A stretch of 64,000 nt of DNA, from contig JAURVB010013316.1 in NCBI GenBank assembly GCA_033002965.1, positions 310,001 through 374,000 of the forward strand, in the 5' to 3' direction. Positions 29,576 through 43,100 of this stretch are shown here, one piece after another. This DNA comes from Piper betle (taxonomy: Eukaryota > Streptophyta > Magnoliopsida > Piperales > Piperaceae). The translations under genes and the position numbers were made by a program. How positions within the stretch are numbered: position 1 is the first letter of the stretch; each line of letters opens with the position of its first letter. The notes under the pieces are model-generated. The model had not been told where the DNA came from. It made no database searches and saw nothing but the letters and a program-made list of their open reading frames with translations.

Positions 29576-32500
29576 ACTTTACATGTTGGTTTAAAGGAAA
29601 CAAAGCCGTCTATAAGTTTTCCCATTAAAACCAAATTTCTCAATATTAATTGTCATAGATTTTTTATAGTAATTTTTTTAAAATGGCCACTTGTTTTACA
29701 TTTCTATTATATGGAATTCTAGAATCTCACTGATTTTTTCCTGCTTATTACAACATCACTCTATAGTCTTCGGGCAGAATTATAAAATTATGTATTGAGT
29801 CGTGTGGCTAAGCATTACATGCATGACCAAGATGTTAACCTATATATATACATATATATCAAATGAATGAATAAAAAAATGGAGCTGGACCATATAACTC
29901 AAGGTGATTGAGAAATTGGAGGGATCAATCCAACGACCGTCAAGAGCACGCTCATCGTCATTGGAATTATATATATATCTATGCGCGTGTGTCACCTAAA
30001 TTGGTCCGATCCGGCTCTTGTGTCACCAATTCACTGTTCCTATCACCTTCACCACGCCTTCACTGGCATATTTATGTCGCTGATGAGCTCGGTATTCAGA
30101 GTTATACATGAACAAGTAAATCAGAACTAATCAAAAGGTCACAAGCAAAGAGTAGAGTGGAAGATTTGGCACGCTACTCCAATATTTCTAAGTTCATTTT
30201 TCATGTCCTAGCTTGTGTTTATTTATATAAGAAAGATGAGTTGAGGTCGCTGTTTACATAATATCAAACATATATTAATATTTGCGTGGGTCCACTCTAT
30301 GAATCCTAATTAACTGCACCTATGATATTAGAACAACTTAGAGGCTGACTTATACCTGACGGGCACAAGCCCCAAAAGGATTAAATGTGCATAATAATTG
30401 AGCAGTTAATATGGTTTGATCTTCTTAGAATTTATGTGGTAATCAGTCAATACTTTCCAAGCGAGTATTGGATACCTTGGTTCCCACCTCCCCCAACTAC
30501 AATTCTTATGAAAGTGATACTCATCAAATTCAAAGTATTCCAATTATTGGGCTTTTTTTGGGTTTTAATTAGTTGGCAAGCTGCATCTTCTAAGAAGAAG
30601 CTCCTTAAGCGTATATAATTTCATATATTTATTTTTTGAAAATTTGCAAGTCAAAACTTAGCGAATTAATATATGAAGATGGTGGGCATGAACAACTTAT
30701 TTTCTGGCATGTTCTCCTTATTTGTGGTCTATTTATATACTTCACAACTAACTGGAAAACAATTCAAATAATTTTTTATAAATTACGACAGGCTAGCTTA
30801 TGAAGCATAATTATAATATGATCATGACATATGCCAGGAAAGCTTAATTTGGTTTATAAAGCTTAATATTATTTATATGACTCTGATCTATATAATTATC
30901 ACATAATTCACAGATTATCAGCATTTATCTTATTCATGGAACCAACTCCTTGATGGAAGAAAATGATAGTAAATTATAATATTATCAATTATATGTTCTA
31001 ACAAGTTTGAAAACTCGAAATTCAGACTCAATCTAGACTAAAAATCTATTACGAGTTGATTCCAAAATGACTTAGAGTCATTTGTATACATTAATTTTTA
31101 ATCTAAAACAAAAAGGATGTATAAAAATAGTAGATATTACCTTCCTTTTACACTTGAAATTAATAAATATCTAATTTATATTAATTTAAATTATTTATTT
31201 AATCAAATTAAAAGATATATATATATATATATATATATAATATTTTAATCTCATTCTACTTGACTCGAAAGATTACGGGAGCTAATCTCAAAATATTCTA
31301 TTAAAAGCGAGTCATTCATGAAAAGTGATTTAAGAAAGACATGGGGCGGAATCGACTCGACCAATTTTATTTTAAGGCAAAAAAAGAATTTTTAAACTAA
31401 TGTGTAGCATTAAATCATAGAAAAAAGGTCAAACAAAAGATGCCCAAGAATAATCAGAAAACCTAATTTTGCCCTTGTGGGATTCTATAAATTAGTCGAT
31501 GATATATATATATATATATAGCCTTTGCCTCGTCCAAATTCCGAGCGCCATAATTTGTTGGCAACCTCTGGCCAAGCCAAAGAGCAGGACATTAATATTT
31601 GGTAGAAATAATACAAAGGAGAGAATGAGTCGTGAACGACCTACCCCCAACCCACATGCTTACGTTTGTCATTTCCCAGTCCACTAGCCACGGCAAACAA
31701 TTTAATCTCTTCCATTATTTGGCATTAACTAATGTACCTCAGATAAATCCAAGCCTTAGAATAAACATTCTGGGAAGGTATGCAAATATATACAGAGTTG
31801 ACACGAAGATGAACAAATGGTTCTGTACTCTAAACAATAATGCAATATATAAATACTATTATATGCCTAAGAAGAACTGCACTGGCCGCCAAAGAGGTGG
31901 TAGTTGGCAGTGCTCTACAATATTGAAGAAAGGAATGGGATTGGGAATATCAGGCTGCATGAAGCTCTGATAAATGCGTGTTTTGAATCTATGATGTTGG
32001 GGGCAGATGAGGGAAAGCTGACCACGCATCAGCGTAATTATGATCTAATTAACACAAGAGGGTGTCGTTTTGTCATTAATTAATGTAAAGCCAAGCAGAA
32101 AATGTACTCTAAATTACAAGAGAAGAGCCAATAAAGCGAAGGAAGATGTGGTGAATGAACGTATCAAAACGTCAGCAAGCAGGTGTGAAGTGTCAAGTGT
32201 TATTAAATCCACTATTATATATATATTATGCTCAAAATTTTACTTTTCCTGCCCACATGTTGATCGATTAATTATGAGATTATATTTTGGTTCAAAGATC
32301 TAATTAATTAAAGGATTCAAAGATGTAATTAAAAGCTCCAGGGGCTCCCTCCCTCCCTTCCATGTTCTATATATTCGTCTCAAAATATTAACCTTACCTA
32401 GAGGAGTGTGCTCCGTCGTCTCCGACTCGCAATCCTAGCATTCAAATTAATTCGAGATTAAGCAGATCCAAACCTGCTAAAAAAATTCAAATTATCATTA

Positions 32501-32808
32501 AGGCAATCAATCAATATCACAAGATCATCATAAAAATCGATATAATAATTAACCTGATCGTGATAAGCGGCTAATCCTTTGATTTTTATACACCAAGCGA
32601 CTTACCCAAGTAAAAAAACAGAAAAAGATGGAGAGTTGACAAAACATTGTCAGCAGCCAATCGGCTCAATCTTGCATGGCCAAGAACCGGTAAGGGGAGG
32701 GGTTCGCCCCCGAGGAGAGAATAGAGACGAACCCAAAACCAGAAAGCGCATCTAATGGCGGATGCTGCTTGCTGGGTCACACCCTAGGGGACCCATAGTT
32801 TATGTGTG
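29576..32808. other. Gene-free AT-rich region upstream of the H+-ATPase gene
   Basis: No gene was recognised. (AT)n microsatellites lie at 31215-31239 and 31502-31520. The last few hundred bases, with CT-rich stretches near 32340, should include distal promoter sequence of the H+-ATPase gene. Short open frames show no domains. Confidence 0.5.
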
Positions 32809-32815
32809 TATAAAA
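32809..32815 (+). promoter_or_regulatory. TATA box candidate of the H+-ATPase gene
   Basis: TATAAAA lies about 155 bases before the ATG, which leaves room for a 5' UTR of roughly 125 bases. The following sequence is CT-rich, as is usual near plant transcription starts. No experimental start is known here. Confidence 0.55.
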
Positions 32816-32970
32816 GAGAAGGCCAAGGATCAGAAGCAGTGCGGGGTTCCTTCCTTCTCTACCCTCTTCCCCATTCTTGCTCTTTTGCTTTTGATTCTCC
32901 GTCCAAGCAAGGCTGCCCGTTTGTTGCAAAGTTTTGTTGGTCTAGTTGCACCTTTCCCTGTCGGGGGAAG

Positions 32971-35900
32971 ATGGGCGGCGACAAGGCCATTTCTCTTGAA
33001 GAGATTAGGAATGAGAACGTCGACCTGGTATGTGACTGGCTAATTCTGTGTTTTTTTTTCAGTACCATGCATGCTAAACGATTTTCTCATATGTTTATGT
33101 TTTTCTCGGATGTTAAACGATTCCAGTTTTCATGCTTTGTTAAGTGGTTTGCAATTTGATACCTTTTACGCTTTTCGACGTTGATAAACATAGTGTAAGA
33201 TCGTTGTCATATGGCATCAACCCAGTTTCCGTTTCCTTGTAGTCTCTCGGAGTCCTTTGTGCAATGTTTCTCTTTGGTTTCTCAAACCTTCATAAATTTT
33301 TCGTTTTTCTTGTTCTTTGCGGATGGGTGATCTGGGGTTGTCTTTTTAAGGTTTCCTCTTTTGAAAGAAAAAATGTAACTGTTGCAATACTGTGTATTCT
33401 ACGTACCTGGTATCTATCATCTTTTTGGGAGTATATATTGGTGTTGTCGCAAAACTGGTGGATTCCAGAGTACTTCTCCGTGGTACTTGTCATCCTTTAC
33501 GACCTCGTTTAGGCCGCCGTTTTGGCACCATTAGATATGAACACGGTCGATTTCTCGGCTTTTCATGTTTACATGAAGAGCAGTCGTCGCGTTGGCAGCG
33601 AGAACTGCCCCCCGGCTATGCTCTGGTTCCTTGGTTGCTAGCGTGCTACAGGTTGGTACATGCTCGTGTCGTCTACGTGAACGGGCTACTTCTCCCCATC
33701 ACATGGCCGACAAACGTGGTTCCATCAGTTCACGTGACTCAAACAGATTGATGAATCGGATTTGATGCAATTTATAAGTTAGATTTTGTTGGTGACAATT
33801 TCATTGATCGCATATGGTTTGTAACTAAATTTTGGTGAACGACAGGAGAGGATTCCTGTTGAGGAGGTGTTCGAACAATTGAAATGCACCCGAGAAGGTC
33901 TGACCTCGGAGGAGGGGAACCAGAGGCTGAGTATCTTTGGGCCGAACAAGCTCGAGGAGAAAAAGGTTGATAATTGAAATCTTATGCTGAGATTTATGTC
34001 TGATCCATAGGTTGTACTAGTAGTTGATTTTGCATGGAATTAACTAGGAGATGTTGTGCAGGAGAGCAAATTTCTGAAGTTTCTTGGTTTCATGTGGAAC
34101 CCGCTGTCCTGGGTGATGGAAGCTGCTGCCATCATGGCTATTGCCCTGGCTAATGGTGGTGGGAAGCCCCCGGATTGGCAAGACTTCGTGGGTATCTTCG
34201 CCTTGTTGCTCATCAACTCCACCATCAGTTTCATTGAAGAAAACAATGCTGGTGATGCAGCAGCTGCCCTCATGGCAAATCTTGCTCCCAAGACTAAAGT
34301 GAGCAAAATCGTCTTTTCTTCTTCTTTTTTTTTTAATTGGACTGCTTGTATTGATCATATATATTTTCCCTTCCTATTCTAGGTTCTTCGAGATGGCAAA
34401 TGGAGTGAGCAGGAAGCTGCAATTCTAGTCCCTGGTGATGTTATAAGTATCAAGCTAGGAGACATTGTTCCTGCTGATGCTCGACTTCTTGAGGGTGACC
34501 CTTTGAAGATTGATCAATCTGCATTGACGGGAGAATCTCTACCTGTCACTAAGAACCCAGGTGACGAAGTGTTCTCTGGCTCCACTTGCAAACAGGGAGA
34601 AATTGAAGCTGTTGTGATTGCAACTGGTGTCCACACCTTCTTTGGCAAGGCCGCCCATCTGGTGGACAGCACCAACCAAGTTGGTCACTTTCAGAAGGTT
34701 CTCACTGCCATTGGGAACTTCTGTATCTGTTCCATTGCTCTTGGAATTGTTGTTGAGATCATTGTCATGTACCCAATTCAACACCGCAAGTATAGAGATG
34801 GGATTGACAATCTGCTGGTGCTCTTGATCGGTGGTATTCCCATTGCTATGCCAACTGTTCTGTCGGTAACCATGGCCATCGGTTCCCACAGGTTGTCGCA
34901 ACAGGGAGCTATTACTAAAAGAATGACCGCCATTGAGGAGATGGCCGGCATGGACGTTCTCTGCAGTGACAAGACTGGTACCTTGACTCTGAACAAGCTA
35001 AGTGTCGACATAAACCTCGTTGAAGTTTTTGCCAAGGGTGTGGACAGGCAGCATGTTATCTTGCTTGCTGCAAGAGCTTCAAGGACCGAAAACCAGGATG
35101 CAATTGATGCCGCCATTGTTGGAATGCTTGCTGATCCGAAGGAGGTATATAGTAGTCTATGGTAGTCTCTTATAACATTTTGTCATCTACTTCTAATCCA
35201 AGTGTTTCTTATGCATGCTTTCCTTTCCTAATTGACAGGCAAGAGCTGGTATATCGGAGGTGCATTTTTTCCCATTTAATCCTGTTGATAAGAGAACTGC
35301 TCTTACCTACACCGAAGCTGATGGAAGTTGGCATCGAGCAAGCAAGGGAGCCCCAGAGCAGGTGCAATTTTTATTATTTGCATGCTTTCGAAGCCTCGTA
35401 AATGAACATCTTTGGTATATTGACTGGAATTTTACCCTTCCCTGTTGACAGATTTTGACACTGTGCAACTGTAGAGAGGATGTAAGGAAGAAGGCTCTTG
35501 CTGTTATTGACAAGTTTGCAGAGCGGGGACTTCGTTCATTGGCAGTGGGAAGACAGGTGATCATCTTATAATGGTAGAAAAAAAAAGTATTAGAAGGGAA
35601 GGAAAAACTGATTTTTGTATTGAATGTTTATTAAAATGAATATAGGTTGTGCCTGAAAGAACAAAGGAAAGTCTAGGTGCTCCATGGGAGTTTGTTGGTT
35701 TGTTGCCTCTTTTCGATCCTCCTAGGCATGACAGCGCTGAAACCATTCGCCGAGCTCTCAATCTTGGTGTGAATGTAAAGATGATCACTGGTTAGTCAGC
35801 TAGATAATATTTTTTGTCAGGTTGTTTATCAGATTGCTTGGCCCTGTCGTTGACGTTTTCCCTGGTTTCCAGGTGACCAGCTTGCCATTGCAAAGGAGAC

Positions 35901-37942
35901 AGGTCGAAGACTTGGAATGGGAACAAACATGTACCCTTCATCTTCCTTGCTTGGACAGGATAAGGATTCTTCCATTGCTTCCCTTCCTGTCGATGAGTTG
36001 ATAGAAAAGGCCGATGGCTTTGCTGGGGTATTCCCAGGTATCTAATTTATTCAGTCATTTGCTTGCATTATCAGGGAAAGAATTTTGTGATTGTACTTAT
36101 CCATTCAACTTAACACATTCTTTTGACACAGAACACAAGTATGAAATCGTAAAGAAATTGCAAGAAAAAAGCATATTTGTGGAATGACTGGTGATGGTGT
36201 GAATGATGCTCCTGCTTTGAAGAAAGCCGATATTGGTATTGCAGTTGCCGATGCCACTGATGCTGCTAGAAGTGCCTCTGACATAGTTCTTACTGAACCT
36301 GGACTTAGTGTCATCATTAGTGCTGTTCTTACTAGCAGAGCCATCTTCCAAAGAATGAAGAACTACACGGTAAAATTGAATGTCCTCATGTTTGGTTCAT
36401 AATTTTGGAAATTGTCCATTAGCTTATTGGACTTTGTTATATCTGAAATTTTTTTGCAGATATATGCTGTTTCCATCACCATTCGGATTGTTGTAAGTAT
36501 CTATATGCGGCATAAGTTCTTACTGCCTTTCTCAGTACTCTTAGTTGTGTGTATTTTGGGTTTAATTGCCTGTTTGCCTTGTAGCTTGGATTTCTCTTAA
36601 TTGCTCTCATCTGGAAATTTGATTTCTCCCCTTTCATGGTCTTGATCATTGCCATACTAAATGATGGTGAGTTGGCTATAATGAACAAATCTGCAATACG
36701 TGCTAGCTACTTTATTATGGATGTAATGTAATGCAGAGAATTTCTTTGACATCCAGGAACAATAATGACCATCTCAAAAGACAGAGTGAAGGCATCTCCC
36801 ACCCCCGATAGTTGGAAACTAAAAGAAATTTTCGCTACTGGTGTAATTCTTGGTGGCTACTTAGCATTGATGACTGTTATTTTTTTCTGGGTTATGCGTG
36901 ATACGGATTTCTTCTCGGTAAGTTTACTTTCTTCCATCAAGAACACTCTTTGTTGTACTTTGAAACGTTGTTTTTAATCTATCACATTTGCGGTTTTCAG
37001 GAAAAATTTGGTGTAAGATCCCTCAAGGGTAGTGACAAAGAAATGATGGCTGCTCTCTACCTGCAAGTCAGCATTGTGAGCCAGGCACTCATATTTGTTA
37101 CCCGATCTCGCAGCTGGTCGTATGTTGAGAGGCCAGGGCTATTGTTGATGTCTGCTTTTGTAATAGCTCAGCTGGTAAGCAAGTAGTCTCTGGTGCACCT
37201 TCCATGTTTAATGTGCAAGTCCCTTACTCACACCAGATATTTCTCTTTACTAGGTTGCTACTTTGCTTGCTGTTTATGCCAACTGGGGATTCGCACGAAT
37301 TAAGGGAGTTGGTTGGGGTTGGGCTGGAGTGGTCTGGATTTACAGTGTTGTATTCTACGTACCATTAGATTTTCTCAAGTTTGCAGTGCGTTACATTCTG
37401 AGTGGGAAAGCATGGGACAATCTTTTTGAAAGGAAGGCAAGTGTATATATGTTGTATCAATTGAATTTCACCATTGTTCATATATACAAGTTATGTTTCA
37501 TAACTTCTCTACATGGTTATCTTAATGAATTTTGCTTGCGTTTGAACATGGAATAGACTGCCTTCACAACCAAGAAGGACTATGGCCGAGAGGAAAGGGA
37601 GGCACAATGGGCACATGCTCAGAGGACTTTGCATGGACTGCAGCCACCTGAAACTACTTCCCTGTTCAACGAGAAGAACAGCTACCGCGAGCTTTCTGAA
37701 ATCGCCGAGCAAGCCAAGAGGAGAGCAGAAGTTGCAAGGTAAGGGTCATGGACATTGTCTTCCCAAATGTCTACTTCGATCTTGTTGCTCACCATTTCCA
37801 TTTTTATGCTGAATTTGTTTCCCCCTTGCTGCAAATGTAATGTAGACTTCGTGAGCTGCACACACTCAAGGGCCATGTCGAATCTGTTGTCAAGCTTAAA
37901 GGGCTCGACATTGACACAATCCAGCAGCATTACACTGTATGA
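32971..37942 (+). CDS. Plasma-membrane H+-ATPase (P3A type) with a one-base frameshift
   Basis: Sixteen exons: 32971-33027, 33846-33965, 34062-34298, 34383-35144, 35239-35361, 35452-35556, 35646-35790, 35873-36037, 36132-36369, 36460-36492, 36585-36666, 36757-36917, 37001-37174, 37254-37436, 37557-37738 and 37846-37942. They total 2864 nt, one short of 955 codons. Family role: the pump moves protons out of the cell using ATP and energises transport. Visible motifs are [10 protein letters not shown], the phosphorylated Asp in [13 protein letters not shown] (about residue 334), [20 protein letters not shown], transmembrane segments and the C-terminal regulatory tail ending QQHYTV, whose Thr binds 14-3-3 proteins when phosphorylated. 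A six-A run at 36165-36170 lies where the frame needs one more base; as written, translation stops at 36185-36187, before TGDGVNDAP. Everything else is intact, so an assembly error or a very recent mutation are both possible. Intron 14 has a GC donor (AAG/GCAAGT). Confidence 0.92.
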
Positions 37943-39729
37943 GGATTGAAGAATTGTGGAAGTGATGAAGCAAAGGTGATATAAGAGCATTAGGAAGGAT
38001 ATATATGCCACTTTATTATGATCATGGGGCAATGCATTACTTGCATTATGTAATCTTTTGAAGTTTAGTTTGGTTTTTGTCAATGCCTTTTTAACGTTGT
38101 TTTGATCATCTCTTCTCTCTTCCCTTGTTAGGAGCCAAAAGTTTATAAACCCCTCTTGCCTATGTTGTTTTGCCAATGTTAACTTGTTCTGTCCTAGAAA
38201 GGGGACTCGTCGCGTTATGTGATATGGAGATCTAAATGCAATGTATTTCCAATCCATCTAATACCAACAGTTCAACTTGTAAAATTGAACTCACAAAATG
38301 GTATCATTTTTAAAATTTACGTTTGAAAAAAATTTTATTGAACATATATAATCTACCTACAAATGCTCCAAACTAGAGTTCAGTCTGTAATTTGATCCAT
38401 CCCAATCAGAAAGACGAGGTAAGGCCGGAGGCCCAATGATGTTCATAAAAGAAGAAGCGTCCTCAGTACTGCAAACTACATTCCTACCGGGTGTAGCTTT
38501 CTAAACTGGGAGAGACAACTCTGGTGGGTGAAAACTGTGACCAAGTGACCACAGGAAAAGGCAAAAGCCAGTGACGAATCTCTCAGGAAGATGGACCAAC
38601 CTCGAATCCTCTGCGTCCCGAGTTCGACACTTTTGATGCAGGCACATAAGCTTTCTGGCCTGGAGTTGTGAATTGGCAGATCATGTGTAATAGCTGTCAT
38701 GTCTTCACCTCCTTGCTTATAAAATACTCGCTCCTTTCCGCTATATATCTACACAAGCTGTGAGGCTGATCAGTCATGACACTTGTCTGCCCCGGGGGCT
38801 TTGTAGTATTTGTATTTGATGAATATAATTAGAGTAATGCTAAACAGATTTCCAAAATCCCATAGTAATTTTATGACCTGATAATAAACAGAAAAAAAAG
38901 GGGACTAAATTGTATACAATAAAATAAAAAAAACAAAGGCAGCCGGAGCAAATAGCCATCCTAAAAAAAATATAATGCGCGTGTTCGACTGACATTAAAA
39001 AATGTTTGTGATTATGATTGTCCTTAAATAATTAGGGTTATGAACTTGGCTTTGCAACAATATGTTAACTATAATGAATAAACATTCCGTGAATCATAAT
39101 CGCTGGAAGACTCCATAGTGCAGGAAATAACTTCTTAGTTAATCTTAGGCATGTTCTTAATTTTTTAGGTGTTTGGTTGATATAAAAATAATATAAATTA
39201 ATGTCATAAAAACTTGAAAGTAGTCAAATTCGATATATTTTATATAAAGTAATATTGAATCAACTATTTTGTATACAAATTAAGTATGATAATATCTAAG
39301 TATAAGCAGAAATTAATCAAAGTAGTTACTTTAAACTGGGTCACCCGTGTGTAGTTAATTTTCCCCACTTGTCTGTAATGATTGTACAAAACACATTGAA
39401 TATATGTTATAATTTTTCAATATATCATTGTGTCAAATATATACACTGTATATTTTTGGTAAGGTTGACTATTTTACATTTTTTTTCCACACAAAGAACA
39501 TCATGAAAAAATTTAACATCAATTAATGTATTAAATACTTGACTTTAAGTACGCAAGCCATTCCGATTGAATATGTATAATATATTTCTCTTCGTTATGA
39601 TTTTCTCTCTTTTATTGAAAGTTAATTTCCTTTAATCACTCGATCATGAATAGGTTTTACAAGCCAAGCAGGGTTCAAGATTGGTCGTTTTCTAGATTTT
39701 GCAATAATTTTCCATCTATAATACTTTTG
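37943..39729. other. 3' region of the H+-ATPase gene and gene-free DNA
   Basis: The first 200-300 bases should be 3' UTR. The rest is AT-rich, with no recognised gene, RNA or element. Confidence 0.5.
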
Positions 39730-40176
39730 CTTATGATTAGGGATGTAAACAAGCCAAACCTACTCGCAAGTATTTTATATTCAACTCGATTTAACTTAAA
39801 CTCATGCTCGTTAATTTTGTGCTCGAAAAATACTCAGCTCAAAATAAATATCTCTTTTAACAATGAATAGTGTTTGCACTAAGAAGTGTTCGGCTCGGTT
39901 TGGCTCACTCGATGTGTTCAAACTTGAAAAAATATTTAGTTTGACTCAGTTTGTTAATATTATTGAGGTCATATTAAATTTATATAGTATTGAAAAAAAA
40001 TTTAATCCTATAAAAGTCGAATACGAGTCAAACACAAATATTTTTTTAGCTCGAGCTTGGCTTGAAAACATAGTGAGCCAAATACAAACAAGTTAAAACA
40101 CCAAACATGAGTCACGTTGAATTCAAAAACATCCATGTTTGGTTCGGCTTGGCTCATTTACACCCCTACTTATTAT
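39730..40176. mobile_element. hAT-like MITE, 431 bp, with near-perfect 8-bp target duplication
   Basis: The element is 39738-40168. The left end TAGGGATGTAAACAAGCCAA pairs with the right end, which reads TAGGGGTGTAAATGAGCCAA on the other strand. The flanks CTTATGAT (39730-39737) and CTTATTAT (40169-40176) match at seven of eight positions. The interior has CTCG-rich subterminal words (ACTCG, GCTCG) and no coding potential. Confidence 0.78.
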
Positions 40177-43100
40177 GAATATTTTATAACGTATGCACAC
40201 GAAGAATAGCAGCATGCCCTGAATATAATTAACTTATCCCAAGTTACATTCATCAAGATTTTACCCCAAGAATAACATTAAAACACTAAAAACAATTATG
40301 CAAATTATTGTCATGACTCGTAAGCATGCATCTGGTAATATATTCCATACATAAGCACATGTTAAAGCTTCCACGCATAGAAAATGAAATAATTATACGT
40401 CTGATTAAGGCTAATCTTCACAGGTTGTGAAGTGGACTGCAGGGAGGCTTAGAATTTGCAATGAATGACACTTCCAATTCAAGTAATACGTATAGAAGAC
40501 TTGTCGATGTTTATTGGAGTTTGTCACGAACATGTAAATTAAATGAATACCGTCCCTTTGTCCCAAAAGTGCACCGGCCGGATTTTTTCGGTCTGTTTAT
40601 TACCTTGTGTTGATGCAGCCAATATCATGAGTCCCATTGTTGCTAAGAGAAATAGTAATAGTATGAGTTACACATTGTTTTAAAGATGATCAGTAGTAAT
40701 AATATTGTACTTAAGCAGTTCCTCGAGTAACGTTCAAGATTATACATCACTACTGCATGGGGTCTCAAATCAAAGCAGTGGTCCAGTGTCGACGAATACT
40801 CGAAACGAACAATCAAACCCACCATTTTGTATTAGGTCGATCAATCCGTAGTCCAAAGCACCAGATTCTGCAAACAACAGTTTTGACCCACAATCTGCAG
40901 TATATATCTTCGAGCCAGGAATTTGCACACCCAAAATAGTTGAGTGCCCAGCTGTGTGGGACGACTATGTAGTTTTGTACCACACAAAAGGATCCACGCC
41001 CCCACGCCACATGGCCTTTGTGTGCACCACAGCAATGTACGAGATAGAGCCATTGGCCTGCGATTTGATCTTTTGTTTGAACGAATTTTGAGAGAGCGAA
41101 GAGAGGAAGAGAGGAAGAGAGACAGAGAGCTGATCAGCTTGCTCGTGACTGCCCGTTTCCAGCAATGTTTAAGTGAGTTTTGATCATTTGTTGCTTTGGG
41201 GCCCAGGGCTGGGCACCGTCAATCAACTGTTTGTAGTACCTTATTTCCAACTGTTGCGATTGCCGCCGGCATCATATCAACACTAATTGAGAGGCCCCCG
41301 TTGTCAACAGCTCCAGTAGCTGGGCCCTCTATTGCTCCTCCTAGACAAGCTACACGCCCCACCCACGAAGCTCCAAAAGTTAAAAGAATCCCCCTCAAGC
41401 TCTCTACCTGCTGCCATCGCAATTTGCAGCAGATGAAGTGCTTTTTGGACTTTCATTCCCCCACAATTGATAACCAATTTGGTGTCTTTTGAGCGTCACA
41501 GCTTCGTCCATCTTCTACACTCAGTTGAGTTAACAGATAGGCCTTGACAACATTGTAACACAATCCACCAGACTTATAGATGTATAATATGTAACATATA
41601 CACATGTCAAGAAGTGGTCATGGTCGATTCTCTCTCCGGAATAGATGTATAGAGTTATTATATATAGCTACAAGAGCAGCGAGTGCTTCACTGCGCCCGG
41701 ACTGGCTTCCCAAATAAAGACACAAGGAAAAGAGAGTCGACGACGCAGCAGTGGCACCGGTCCCCATCGATGCACGGCCATGGAATTTCCAACTGAAGCT
41801 CCTTTCGTCTTCCTCAATCCTCATGACTTAACCATCATGTCAACCGCCCACTGCCCATGCCACACTTTTGCCCATCGTCCCCCTATTACTCCCCCACCAA
41901 CTTGCCCAAGTTTTCCAAACATAATTATTACCAGATAATGTGGACGGTTACAACCTCTCAGTCCTGTTGCCCAGCTTTTGATTCTTGGATTGGAAAATCG
42001 AAGTTTCCCTGTACCACAGCATTTGTCTCGAATCATCTTGATCAGCGATCGCCACCAAATGGAATTCGAGTAATTGGGTTGGGCTGGGGCTTTGGAACAG
42101 CTAGCAACCTGTATATGGTAGTGCAAGTCACAGTCGCAAAGGAGGGGGCTAGCTCATTGGCCGGCCCTGCGACAGAGATTTGTGGGTTAAAAGGATCACT
42201 TCCAATGCAGGGTGGCAGTGCTGGAGGCGAGGGGCGATGGGAAATGTATGTCACAACTTGGTTTAACCAACACATGCACGCTGGCGACTTGGCCAGCTAG
42301 GTTCTGAGCCCTGCCATGACAAAGGACGCTGCGCATTTCTCTTGCTCCATGGTACAATAATTCTGCTGGGTGGGATATGAATATGATGTGATGAGTGGCC
42401 CACTCGGTGATGCAAAAATAATAATAATAACTTAAATTCTTGTGGTTTATTTGTCTCCCCTTTTGGTGATGAATCAGTTCTTTCCTGATCCGAGCTACTC
42501 TTATTACTTCAGATACGACCACTCGGTCCATTGCCTACACATGAGCAGTACAGATTGCAGAGTAAAAGCAAGCTTTCCAACTCTATTTGTACAATTTAGA
42601 CAGTGAATAGAAGATCCTTAACTTCCTGTAGTAGAACGTTTTGTACTACAGTCGATCTGCACAAGAGTAGTGCAAGTTAGGGAAGCTTAACAGCATGCAA
42701 AACATATCTTGATTGCTATTTTTCTGGAGGGAGATTAGTTTCTTCATTTCACAAACATTGTGTCGATATTCTTATAATATGGAAATTTGCAAGCATCGTT
42801 AATGCCTTCCGCCCTTATTTAGTGTAGCACATTGTCAAACGGAGTTAATTATGGACGGCCGGCAACTTGTAGCAGTGAAACTCTCACAGTTCCCGTTTGA
42901 GTTTAGAAGAACTAGCACCACCAAACATCCTGTGTTTTTTAATCCCCGGCTTCATCGTTACGGTTTTTGGATTTTGATCGATTATTACACTTTCGCTTCT
43001 GCAACGCCACATATTTTTCAGTATATTTGGTGCCCAGTCATGCACACTTTGTCGCCTACAACCTACAATGATAAACTCCCCACGGTTCATTCTTCACGAT

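Noticed and set aside
41857..42531. Open frames of 100-147 codons on both strands
   Set aside because: They overlap each other in several frames, lack domains and have no splice or promoter context.
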